Assembly: GCF_000720475.1 (NCBI RefSeq)
Contig: NZ_JOAP01000067.1
Span: forward strand, 1-27,694
DNA: 27,694 nt
Reading direction: 5' to 3'
DNA from: Streptomyces aureocirculatus
GTDB lineage: Bacteria; Actinomycetota; Actinomycetes; Streptomycetales; Streptomycetaceae
Below are positions 15,557 through 22,268 of this stretch, piece after piece. Position numbers and translations under genes: made by a program. Position 1 is the first letter of the stretch; each line of letters begins with the position of its first letter. Below the pieces are notes generated by a model that saw only the letters and a program-made list of their open reading frames with translations, made no database searches and had not been told where the DNA came from.

Positions 15557-16058
15557 GCCGTGTCTCCGTGAGCACCCGTGCCGCAAGGCGCTTGGGCGCC
15601 TGCACGCAATAGCTCTCCGTCAGGAGTTCCCTCACCTCGTCCCACGCCGTGGTTCCGTCCAGGCGCATGCCGACCACGTTCGCGCCCCACGACAGTTGGA
15701 AGAACGGTGCGCCCGCGCTCGTCAGGGCCTCGAACTCCTCCCCGTGCGAGCGGAACGTGAGGGTCGTCGACAGGCCCGCCGTCGTCGTCATCGCACGGGC
15801 CGCGGGTGCGGACGAGCGGGTCAGGTCGGTGCGGTAGACGTGGGCGAAGGTCCGGGTGCGGACGCGCCAGCGGATGCCCGTCCACGCCGGTTCCTCGTAC
15901 GCGTCGGGGAAGCTGAGGCACACGGCGCGGAGGTGGGCGAGGGCGTCCGGCGGGATCTCGTCGTCCAGCGGTACGACGTCCGTCGGTGCGTCGTCCATCG
16001 GTACGTCGTCCATCGGTACGTCGTGCGCGGGATCCGTGGATTGTCTGCGGAGCGTCAT
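15537..16058 (-). CDS. MmcQ/YjbR family protein
   Basis: The 173-aa protein has the MmcQ/YjbR fold, recognisable from LRAVCLSFPDAYEEPAWTGIRWRVRTRTFAHVYR, the middle TLTFRSHGEEFEALTSAGAPFFQLSWGANVVGMRLDG and the closing helix WDEVRELLTESYCVQAPKRL. Members are DNA-binding-like by structure but of unknown role. The N-terminal 34 residues are an acidic repeat (VPMDD, VPMDD, APTDV, VPLDD) encoded by 15-bp repeats and absent from the usual fold. ATG 16058 lies 10 bp after the stop of the transporter ATPase, so the gene is probably the last of that operon. No clear ribosome-binding site is seen. Confidence 0.8.
   Translation of the reverse strand: MTLRRQSTDPAHDVPMDDVPMDDAPTDVVPLDDEIPPDALAHLRAVCLSFPDAYEEPAWTGIRWRVRTRTFAHVYRTDLTRSSAPAARAMTTTAGLSTTLTFRSHGEEFEALTSAGAPFFQLSWGANVVGMRLDGTTAWDEVRELLTESYCVQAPKRLAARVLTETRPGSAEA
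15969..16028. repeat. In-frame 15-bp repeat in the MmcQ gene
   Basis: Four 15-bp units of the type CGGTACGTCGTCCAT at 15969, 15984, 15999 and 16014 encode a five-residue VPMDD-like repeat at the protein N-terminus. Confidence 0.8.
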
Positions 16059-16068
16059 CGTCGTGAGT

Positions 16069-17016
16069 CTAGGGGCGCAGGAACCGTACCGACGGGCGGT
16101 CCAGCGGGTCGGCCGGGTCCGGCGGCGTCACCCGCGCCCGCACCCCGTACACCTCCGCGATCAGCGGTTCGGTGATGACGTCGGCGGGGGTGCCGTGCGC
16201 GTACGCCCTGCCCTCCTTGAGTACGAGGATCTCGTCGCAGAACATCGCGGCCAGGTTCAGGTCGTGCAACGCGATCACCGTGGTCACGGGGAGCGAGACG
16301 ATCAGGTTCAGGAGGTCCAGTTGGTGCTGGATGTCCAGGTGGTTGGTGGGCTCGTCCAGGAGCAGTTCGCGCGGGGCCTGGGCCAGGGCCCGCGCGATGT
16401 GGGCGCGTTGGCGTTCGCCGCCGGACAGGGTGTGCCAGGACTGGGCGGCCCGGTCGGTCAGGGAGGTGCGGGCGAGGGCGTCCTCGACGGCCCGGTCGTC
16501 CTCGGGGGTGCCGCCCGACCACGGCCTGCGGTGCGGGATCCGGCCGAGCGCCACCACGTCCCGTACGGTCAACTCGACCTGCGTCGTGGCGTGCTGGTCG
16601 ACCACCGCGAGGCGGCGGGCCGTCGTCCTGCGGCCGAGCCGCGGCAGCGGTACGCCGTCCAGCGTGACCACGCCCGCCGCGGGCGCGAGGACCCCCGAGA
16701 GCAGCCGCAGCAGCGTGGACTTGCCGGAGCCGTTCGGGCCCAGGAGGCCGACCGTGCTGCCCGGCCGGGCAGCGAGGGTGATGCCGTCGACGATCAGGCG
16801 GCCGCCCGCCCGATGCGCGACCCGCTCCGCCGCGAGCCCCTCCAGCGCGGTGAGTCCCGTGGGCGCGGTGAGCCCCGTGGACGCGCCAAGCCCCGTGGGC
16901 GCGGTGAGCCCCGTGGACGCGCCAAGCCCCGTGGGCGCGGTGAGCCCCGTGGACGCGCCAAGCCCCGTGGACGCCGCGGCACCCGTCTCCGCCGCCCCCT
17001 CCCCGCACACCGTCAC
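16069..17016 (-). CDS. BtuD/FecE-type ABC transporter ATP-binding protein
   Basis: The 315-aa ATPase powers the importer encoded just upstream. Walker A GPNGSGKST (93-101), signature LSGGERQR, Walker B with LLLDEPTNHLD, and the H-loop ALHDLN are all intact. GTG 17016 overlaps the permease stop (GTGA arrangement), which implies translational coupling. Before the ATPase fold, residues 14-58 are a Gly/Ala/Ser/Thr/Leu/Pro repeat (12-residue unit) coded by a perfect 36-bp repeat; related ATPases start near residue 61. The class covers siderophore, heme and cobalamin importers; the riboswitch upstream of the operon favours corrinoid. Confidence 0.92.
   Translation of the reverse strand: MTVCGEGAAETGAAASTGLGASTGLTAPTGLGASTGLTAPTGLGASTGLTAPTGLTALEGLAAERVAHRAGGRLIVDGITLAARPGSTVGLLGPNGSGKSTLLRLLSGVLAPAAGVVTLDGVPLPRLGRRTTARRLAVVDQHATTQVELTVRDVVALGRIPHRRPWSGGTPEDDRAVEDALARTSLTDRAAQSWHTLSGGERQRAHIARALAQAPRELLLDEPTNHLDIQHQLDLLNLIVSLPVTTVIALHDLNLAAMFCDEILVLKEGRAYAHGTPADVITEPLIAEVYGVRARVTPPDPADPLDRPSVRFLRP
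16845..16978. repeat. Perfect 36-bp tandem repeat inside the ATPase gene
   Basis: Three identical 36-bp copies lie at 16861-16896, 16897-16932 and 16933-16968, flanked by partial copies. Each unit is made of two related halves of about 18 bp ending AGCCCCGT. The repeat is in frame and encodes the ATPase N-terminal linker. Perfect identity suggests recent expansion. Confidence 0.93.
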
Positions 17017-18173
17017 GTGACCTTCCTCGTCCGGTACAGCACGACCACGAACGCCGGCACCCCGATCAGCGACGTCACCACGCCCACCGGCACCTCCTGC
17101 GGGTCGAGGACCGTGCGGGCCAGGGTGTCCACCCAGATCAGGAAGATCGCGCCCGCGAGTGCCGTCACCGGCAGCAGCCGGGGATGCCCCGCGCCCACCA
17201 CCGCCCGGGCCGCGTGCGGCAGGACCAGGCCCACGAAACCGATCGCCCCGGCGCTGCTGACCAGGACCGCCGTCAGGAGTGCCGTCGTGCAGAGCAGGAC
17301 GACACGCACCCGTCCCACCCGTACGCCGAGCGTCGCCGCCGCGTCCTGGCCGAACGCGAAGGCGTCCAGGGTCCTGGCGTGCAGCAGGAGGACGGTGAGC
17401 GCGGCGAGGAGGACCGCCGCGCACAGCCACACGTCCGTCCAGCCCGTGCCGCTGAGCGAACCGAGGAGCCAGAACAGGACGCCGCGCGTCGTCTCCGCGT
17501 CGGCGGCCGTCAGGACGACGAAGGAGGTCAGGGAGGAGAAGAGCTGCATCGCGGCGACGCCGGACAGGACCACGCGGTCGATGGTGTCGCCCAGGGTGTG
17601 GCTGAGGAGGAGGACCAGGGCGAAGGAGAGTACGGCGCCGATGAAGGCGCCCGCGGACACCGTCAGGACTCCGCCGCCGACCCCCAGGACCACCACGGCC
17701 ACGGCACCGGTGGACGCCCCGGAGGAGACGCCGAGTACGAACGGGTCCGCGAGCGGGTTGCGGAGCAGCGACTGGAGCGCCGCCCCGCACACCGCGAGGC
17801 CCGCCCCGCACACCGCCGCGAGGACCGTGCGCGGCATCCGCAGGTTCCATACGATGCCGTCGCGGATCGGCGTCAGCTCCGGCTCGCCCCAACCGAGGTG
17901 CGCCGCCACCGCCGACCACACGTCCGGTACGGAGATGTCGGCCGGGCCGATGGTGATGGCCATTGCGAGGGACAGGAAGAGCGCCGCGAGCCCGGCGAGC
18001 CCGAGGAGGATCCCCCGCAGCCGTGCGCTCCCTCGCAGCCCTCCGCCGCTGCCCCGCGGCCCTCCACCGCTGCCCCGCGGCCATCCACCGCTGCCCCGCG
18101 GCGTTCCCCCGCTGCCCCGCGGCCTTGCGCCACCCCGCATCCGCCCACCCGGCGGCTCAGCGGAACGCCTCAC
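17013..18173 (-). CDS. BtuC/FecCD-family ABC transporter permease
   Basis: The 386-aa membrane protein belongs to the BtuC/FecCD permease family, with about ten hydrophobic segments from residue 53 on. Family blocks are RMPRTVLAAVCGAGLAVCGAALQSLLRNPLADPFVLG, SGVAAMQLFSSLTSF, and GAIGFVGLVLPHAAR, which holds the cytoplasmic coupling helix. Residues of about 18-47 are a glycine-rich repeat (PRGSGG plus one variable residue, four times) coded by 21-bp repeats. The start may be GTG 18173, only 7 bp after the stop of the binding-protein gene, or ATG 18140; neither has a strong ribosome-binding site. It overlaps the ATPase gene by 4 bp. Confidence 0.92.
   Translation of the reverse strand: MRRSAEPPGGRMRGGARPRGSGGTPRGSGGWPRGSGGGPRGSGGGLRGSARLRGILLGLAGLAALFLSLAMAITIGPADISVPDVWSAVAAHLGWGEPELTPIRDGIVWNLRMPRTVLAAVCGAGLAVCGAALQSLLRNPLADPFVLGVSSGASTGAVAVVVLGVGGGVLTVSAGAFIGAVLSFALVLLLSHTLGDTIDRVVLSGVAAMQLFSSLTSFVVLTAADAETTRGVLFWLLGSLSGTGWTDVWLCAAVLLAALTVLLLHARTLDAFAFGQDAAATLGVRVGRVRVVLLCTTALLTAVLVSSAGAIGFVGLVLPHAARAVVGAGHPRLLPVTALAGAIFLIWVDTLARTVLDPQEVPVGVVTSLIGVPAFVVVLYRTRKVT
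18047..18130. repeat. 21-bp tandem repeat in the permease gene 5' end
   Basis: Four 21-bp units starting CGCTGCCCCGCGG begin at 18047, 18068, 18089 and 18110. The 13-base head is identical in all four while the tail varies. On the minus strand they encode the seven-residue PRGSGGx repeat. Confidence 0.9.
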
Positions 18174-18180
18174 CGCCCGC

Positions 18181-19272
18181 TCACTTCGCCAGACCGAACC
18201 GGCGCAGCCCCGCCGCGACCTGTTCGATGCCGTCGACGGTGCGGATCGTCGGGTTGAGTGCCTGGCCGCTGAGCAGGACGTACCGCTTCTTCTTCACGGC
18301 TGTGAGGTTCTTCGTGGCCGGGTTGGACTCCAGGAACTTGATCTTCTGGCGGGCGCTCTCTGCGGACTGGGACTTGCGGGTGAGGTCGCCGATGACCAGG
18401 ACGTCGGGGTCGCGGTCGGCGACGGTCTCCCAGTTGATCTGGGGCCATTCCTCGCGGGTGTCGGCGAAGGCGTTCTTCGCGCCGAGTTCGCGGGTGATGA
18501 TGCCGGGCGCGCCGCAGCAGCCCGCGATGTACGGGGCCTCGGAGTTGGCGAACCAGTACATGAGGGTGGTGTCGGAGGCGTCGATCGACCTGCTCGCCTT
18601 CGCGGTGCGCGACGTGAGGTCCGCGATCAGGTCCTCGCCCCGCTCGCGTACGTCGAAGACCCGCGCCAGGTCGCGGATCTCGCCGTACACGGTGTCCATG
18701 GTGAGGGTCTTGGTACGGGTGCCGTCGTCGTCCCCCGCGTTGTCCTTGCCCGCGCAGTCGGTGGGCGAGACATAGACGGGCACGCCGAGGTCGGTGAACT
18801 TGGCGCGGTCGGCGACGCCGCCCTTGCCGACCGTGTAGAGGAACGAGGCGCTGACGAAGTCGGGTTCCTCGTCGAGCACCTTCTCCAGCGACGGATAGCG
18901 GTCCGCGAGCCGCGGGACCTTGGCGTTCTCCTTCTCCAGGCCCTTCAGGACGGGGTCCGTCCAGGTGCCGGTGCCCGCCATGCGGTCGGCGAGGCCGAGG
19001 GAGAGCAGGATCTCGGTGGAGCCCTGGTCGAGGGAGACGGCGCGCCGGGGCGGGGCGGGCACCTCGGTCTTCTTCCCGCACGCGGTGAGGGTGACCGGGT
19101 AGCCGGGCGGCGCCTTGTCCGACTGCTTCGTGGACGAACCGCCGCCGCACGCGGTGAGCAGGACGAGACCGGCACTCAGCAGGGCGGCACCGGCACGTGT
19201 GCGTGCACGCGTATGTGTACGTGTACGTGTACGCGTGCGGACGGAAGTTGTACGGCGGACGATCGTGGACAC
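18181..19272 (-). CDS. BtuF-like lipoprotein, ABC transporter substrate-binding protein
   Basis: The 363-aa precursor is a lipoprotein: a very basic n-region, hydrophobic core LLSAGLVLLTAC, and lipobox LTAC with Cys42. The mature part has the helical-backbone (class III) binding-protein pattern: PPRRAVSLDQGSTEILLSLGLADRMAGTG, EPDFVSAS, DPDVLVIGDL and the final GIEQVAAGLRRFG. This class binds siderophores, heme or cobalamin. A cobalamin riboswitch in its leader makes corrinoid the likely ligand. A CCGAPG motif near the middle is unusual. GTG 19272 has GGGAAG 6 nt upstream. The n-region is a run of Arg-Thr dipeptides coded by alternating purine-pyrimidine DNA. Confidence 0.9.
   Translation of the reverse strand: MSTIVRRTTSVRTRTRTRTHTRARTRAGAALLSAGLVLLTACGGGSSTKQSDKAPPGYPVTLTACGKKTEVPAPPRRAVSLDQGSTEILLSLGLADRMAGTGTWTDPVLKGLEKENAKVPRLADRYPSLEKVLDEEPDFVSASFLYTVGKGGVADRAKFTDLGVPVYVSPTDCAGKDNAGDDDGTRTKTLTMDTVYGEIRDLARVFDVRERGEDLIADLTSRTAKASRSIDASDTTLMYWFANSEAPYIAGCCGAPGIITRELGAKNAFADTREEWPQINWETVADRDPDVLVIGDLTRKSQSAESARQKIKFLESNPATKNLTAVKKKRYVLLSGQALNPTIRTVDGIEQVAAGLRRFGLAK
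19193..19239. repeat. 47-bp alternating purine-pyrimidine tract
   Basis: Every base from 19193 to 19239 alternates purine and pyrimidine, mostly CG/CA/TG/TA steps with a 6-bp GTGTAC subrepeat. Such sequences can adopt the Z form. It lies in the signal-peptide coding region of the binding protein. Confidence 0.85.
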
Positions 19273-19332
19273 ACGTCTTCCCGAGTCTCAGGGCTCATGC
19301 GCGGAGCCTGGTCTGCGAAACTCCGCCGCCCG

Positions 19333-19535
19333 TGCGGACGGCGGTGCCAGCAGGTCTTCGGACTCGGGTTCGTCCGGGCGGGGCCGCCTTCCCAGGAATC
19401 CGCCGACTCGCCGAACTCGCCGACTCGCCGACTCCCAGTGGCCGCTGGCCCCGTCCGTCCCCCTCACCGCTGCGCGTCAGTTCCGGTCTCGCACCGGATT
19501 CCCCGACCCTGGTACGGGTACGACTGGCGTCCGCA
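19333..19535 (-). promoter_or_regulatory. Cobalamin (AdoCbl-type) riboswitch
   Basis: Reading the minus strand, TGCGGACG and CCAG (19535-19524) can form P1 with CTGG and CGTCCGCA (19350-19333). Next comes the conserved GGGGAATCCGGTG (19504-19492), then CCGGAACTG and GCAGCGGTGA. A variable arm and GGGAAGGC follow, then the B12 box AGTCCGAAGACCTGC (19364-19350). This is the full order of the class. The binding-protein GTG is 60 nt further on, so control of translation or of early termination are both possible. High cobalamin should lower importer expression. Confidence 0.93.
19402..19434. repeat. 8-9-bp tandem repeat inside the riboswitch
   Basis: On the plus strand GCCGACTC occurs at 19402, 19419 and 19427, with a GCCGAACTC variant at 19410, all head to tail. 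It sits in the peripheral arm between the GCAGCGGTGA region and the B12 box, a part known to vary among cobalamin riboswitches. Confidence 0.8.
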
Positions 19536-19556
19536 AGTTATCACCCCGGCCGGGCG

Positions 19557-20012
19557 TCACGGCTGGTCGGGGCGGGGCTCCCCGGGGTAGGTGCCGAAGG
19601 ACCATGTGTTGCCCTCGGGGTCCGCGACGCTGAACTCGCGACTGCCGTACGGCCGTTCCTGGAGCTCGCGGACCACCTTCACCCCGGCCCCGGTGAGCCT
19701 GCGGTAGAGCTCGTCGACGTGGGCGGTGACGACGTACGAGCTGAAGGTGCCCGGCGCCACGCACCACTCGGCCGCCTCCGGGTCGTAACCGCCGAACATG
19801 ACGCCGCCGCCCTCGGGCCAGTCGAGCTGGACGTGGGCGACGCGGTCCGCCTCCTCGTACACGGCGGTGCACAGGAACCCGACCGTGCCGACGAGGAAGT
19901 CGATCAGGGCGGGGGCGTCATGGGCCTGGAAGGTCGGCCAGACGTCGGGGGCGCGGCGGTTCGACACAGTGGATGTGCTCTGTGCGTTCTGGGTGCTTTC
20001 GTTGGTGTTCAT
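19557..20012 (-). CDS. VOC family (glyoxalase/bleomycin-resistance-like) protein
   Basis: The 151-aa protein starts MNTNESTQNAQSTSTVSNRRAPDVW, then shows one paired beta-alpha-beta-beta-beta unit set. The first half is FQAHDAPALIDFLVGTVGFLCTAVYEE, with HVQLDWPEGGGVMFGG; the second is SSYVVTAHVDELYRRLTGAGVKVVRELQERPYGSREFSVADPEGNTWSFGTY. The PYGSREFSVADPEGN block is typical of VOC proteins and holds a likely metal-binding Glu/Asp region. The ATG at 20012 overlaps the stop of the AraC gene (ATGA), so the two are translationally coupled. The stop is only 21 bp before the riboswitch. Substrate unknown; the AraC neighbour is its likely regulator. Confidence 0.9.
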   Translation of the reverse strand: MNTNESTQNAQSTSTVSNRRAPDVWPTFQAHDAPALIDFLVGTVGFLCTAVYEEADRVAHVQLDWPEGGGVMFGGYDPEAAEWCVAPGTFSSYVVTAHVDELYRRLTGAGVKVVRELQERPYGSREFSVADPEGNTWSFGTYPGEPRPDQP

Positions 20013-20899
20013 GTGCCCAAGTCTTCGCCGTCGCCGTGCGCCCCGGCTTGGATATTCCGGCACTCCTCCGCCAGCCAGGCGGTCGGGCTGACGTCCGTGT
20101 ACTGGTGGAAGTCCCGTACCAGGTGGGAGTGGTCGTAGTAGCCGCAGTCGGCGGCGATCCCGGCGAGATCGGGGCGCGTGCCCGCGGCGACCGCGCGGAC
20201 GGCGGCCGTCTTCGCGTGCTGGAAGCGCAGCAGGCGGGCGGCCTGTTTGGGGGTGACGCCCGTCTCGGCGCGGAACAGCGCGGACAGGCGGCGCTCGCTG
20301 AGCGCGACGTGGGCGGACAGGCCGCGCAGGGTGCCCGCGCCCCGGTGCCGGGCGAGCCACGACCAGGCTTCGGCGACCTCGGGCCGTACCGTGCCGGTGC
20401 GCCCGGCGGCGGCCGTGCGGTGGGCCAGGTAGGCGTTCAGGAGGGCGAAGCGGTCCTGCCAGGAGTCCAGTTCGCAGAGGCGTTCGCGGACGTCGGCGGC
20501 GACGCGGCCGAGGACGTCGGCGCCCTCGACGACCATCGGGCCCGCGAGTTCGGCCGCGGGCAGGCCGAGAAGGGCGCGGGCGGCGAGCGGGTGCACGGCG
20601 AGCTGGATACCGGCCTCGCGCTCGGGCTGGACGACGTACGCGGGGCTCTGGTGCAGACCGCCGACGACGATGTCGATGCGCGCGGCGTCGGGGCCCGTCG
20701 CCTCGCCCGGGGTGCGGCCGGTGACGACGGGGCCGTCCAGGGAGAAGATCAGCGTCAGGTACGGGGACGGCAGGCCGCGGTGGAGTGCGGTGCTGTGGCC
20801 CTGCCTGCGGTAGCCCACGGCCGACACGATTGTGCCGCCGGGTGGGGGCGCGCCCCGGACGAACTCGCCGGACGCGGGACCCGTTCCTGAAGAGCCCAT
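20009..20899 (-). CDS. AraC family transcriptional regulator
   Basis: The 296-aa protein has a variable N-terminal sensing half. The C-terminal double helix-turn-helix of the AraC family lies at about residues 185-280: TLRGLSAHVALSERRLSALFRAETGVTPKQAARLLRFQHA, then DLAGIAADCGYYDHSHLVRDFHQYTDVSPTAW. The second HTH shows the conserved GYYDHSHLxRDF signature. ATG 20899 is the first good start. It overlaps the downstream VOC gene by 4 bp. It is divergent from the secreted HAD protein gene with about 175 bp between starts. Effector unknown. Confidence 0.92.
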   Translation of the reverse strand: MGSSGTGPASGEFVRGAPPPGGTIVSAVGYRRQGHSTALHRGLPSPYLTLIFSLDGPVVTGRTPGEATGPDAARIDIVVGGLHQSPAYVVQPEREAGIQLAVHPLAARALLGLPAAELAGPMVVEGADVLGRVAADVRERLCELDSWQDRFALLNAYLAHRTAAAGRTGTVRPEVAEAWSWLARHRGAGTLRGLSAHVALSERRLSALFRAETGVTPKQAARLLRFQHAKTAAVRAVAAGTRPDLAGIAADCGYYDHSHLVRDFHQYTDVSPTAWLAEECRNIQAGAHGDGEDLGT

Positions 20900-21074
20900 G
20901 CGGCCATTGTGCGCGGGCGCCCACGGGCCTGTCGTCCCGTACGGCTACCCGTGCCCGCCCGTCCCATGCCCGCCACGCTCGGTGACATCGATCATGGGAA
21001 TCCGGTACCGGGCCCTCGTACCATGACGCGCCGCTCCGGACGGGGCGGAACCGCGGACTCAGGGAACGGGAACC

Positions 21075-22238
21075 ATGGCGAATCGGGCAAAGGGCAAGCT
21101 GGCGGCCGTCGGGGCGGCGGGGGCGCTGGCGGCGGCGGTGTTCGCGGGCGGCGCGCTGTGGCCGAACACGGCCGACGCGAAGGCGGCCGGCGCGAAGGCG
21201 GGCCCCGCGGCGTCCTCGGCGGCCGCCCGCGCTGCCGCGGCGGAGCTGAAGCACTGGCCGAAGCCGGTGGCCCGGAAGCTGGGCAAGGTCATCGCGGACA
21301 ACCGGGGCAAAGGCGCGTACGCGGTCTTCGACGCGGACAACACGACGTACCGCCACGATCTGGAGGAGTCCCTGCTCCCGTTCCTGGAGATGAAGGGCGT
21401 CCTGACGCGGAAGTCGATGGACCCCTCCCTGAAGGTCATCCCCTTCAAGGACACGGCGGGCCACAAGGAGAGCCTCTACAGCTACTACAACCGCCTGTGC
21501 GAGGTCGACGACCAGGTCTGCTACCCGTGGGCGGCACAGATCTTCTCCGGCTTCACGCTGACGAAGCTCAAGGGGTACGTGGACGAGCTCCTGGCGTACG
21601 ACAAGCCGATCCCGGCCACGTACTACGAGAACGGCAAGGTCACCAGGACCGAGGTCGAGCGGCCGCGGTTCTCCCCCGGCATGCGGGAGCTGTACGGGTC
21701 GCTGAGCGCGCACGGGATCGAGGTGTACGTGGTGAGCGCGGCGAGCGAGGACCTGGTGCGGATGGTGCTCGCCGACCCCAAGTACGGGTACGGGGTGAAG
21801 CCGCAGAACGTCATCGGTGTCGGCATGCAGCTCAAGGACCCGAGGACGGGGCGGGTGACCAGCTCCCGCAAGGAGATCGCCGAGGGCCGGTTCGGGCCGA
21901 AGGACCGGGCGCGGCTCGCGAAGTACGAGCTGACGCCGAACCTGTGGGCGCCACTGACCTGGTACCAGGGCAAGCCCGCGGCGATCTCCACGTACATCGA
22001 CGAGTGGAAGCAGCCGGTGCTCGTCGCCGGTGACACCCCCGTGAGCGACGGCCCGATGCTGTTCCACTCGGCGGACGTGCGGCACGGGGGCGTGCGGGTG
22101 TGGGTCGACCGCAAGGACAGCTACATGAAGCAGCTCGACGCGATGAAGCGGAAGAACGCGGCACGGCAGCGGGAGCTGGGGCAGCCCGTGACGGCGGACA
22201 AGCGGTGGCTGACGGTGACGCCGGAGCAGCTCGGATAG
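21075..22238 (+). CDS. Secreted HAD-superfamily phosphatase-like protein
   Basis: The 387-aa precursor has a Sec-type signal peptide (KGKLAAVGAAGALAAAVFAGGALW, cleavage probably near residue 35) and an alanine-rich spacer. A HAD hydrolase core follows. Motif I is FDADNTT (nucleophile Asp86, acid/base Asp88), motif II VYVVSAAS, and motif IV GDTPVSDGPM. The layout is like phosphoserine-phosphatase-type HADs with a helical cap (about 95-190). An export signal on this fold suggests an extracellular or cell-surface phosphatase; the substrate cannot be told. GGGAACGGGAACC precedes ATG 21075. It is convergent with the asparaginase gene. Confidence 0.87.
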   Translation: MANRAKGKLAAVGAAGALAAAVFAGGALWPNTADAKAAGAKAGPAASSAAARAAAAELKHWPKPVARKLGKVIADNRGKGAYAVFDADNTTYRHDLEESLLPFLEMKGVLTRKSMDPSLKVIPFKDTAGHKESLYSYYNRLCEVDDQVCYPWAAQIFSGFTLTKLKGYVDELLAYDKPIPATYYENGKVTRTEVERPRFSPGMRELYGSLSAHGIEVYVVSAASEDLVRMVLADPKYGYGVKPQNVIGVGMQLKDPRTGRVTSSRKEIAEGRFGPKDRARLAKYELTPNLWAPLTWYQGKPAAISTYIDEWKQPVLVAGDTPVSDGPMLFHSADVRHGGVRVWVDRKDSYMKQLDAMKRKNAARQRELGQPVTADKRWLTVTPEQLG

Positions 22239-22251
22239 TCCCCCGGCCCGA

Positions 22252-22268
22252 GGGCTGGTGGTCAGCCC
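22252..22268. terminator. Short hairpin between HAD and asparaginase genes
   Basis: GGGCTG (22252-22257) and CAGCCC (22263-22268) form a 6-bp stem with loop GTGGT. It overlaps the asparaginase stop codon and sits in the 23-bp convergent gap. Weak terminator candidate. Confidence 0.35.

Noticed and set aside
18181..19272. Siderophore importer assignment
   Set aside because: The protein class allows it, but the cobalamin riboswitch in the leader makes corrinoid uptake more likely.
15856..19590. A plus-strand open frame of over 1200 codons across the importer operon
   Set aside because: It is antisense to four well-supported genes, is made of Arg/Gly/Pro-rich sequence without domains, and reflects lack of stop codons in high-GC DNA.
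19557..22085. A minus-strand open frame of over 800 codons joining the VOC protein to upstream sequence
   Set aside because: Only the last 151 codons are a recognisable protein, starting at the ATG that overlaps the AraC stop; the rest is antisense to the HAD gene or a shadow of the AraC gene.
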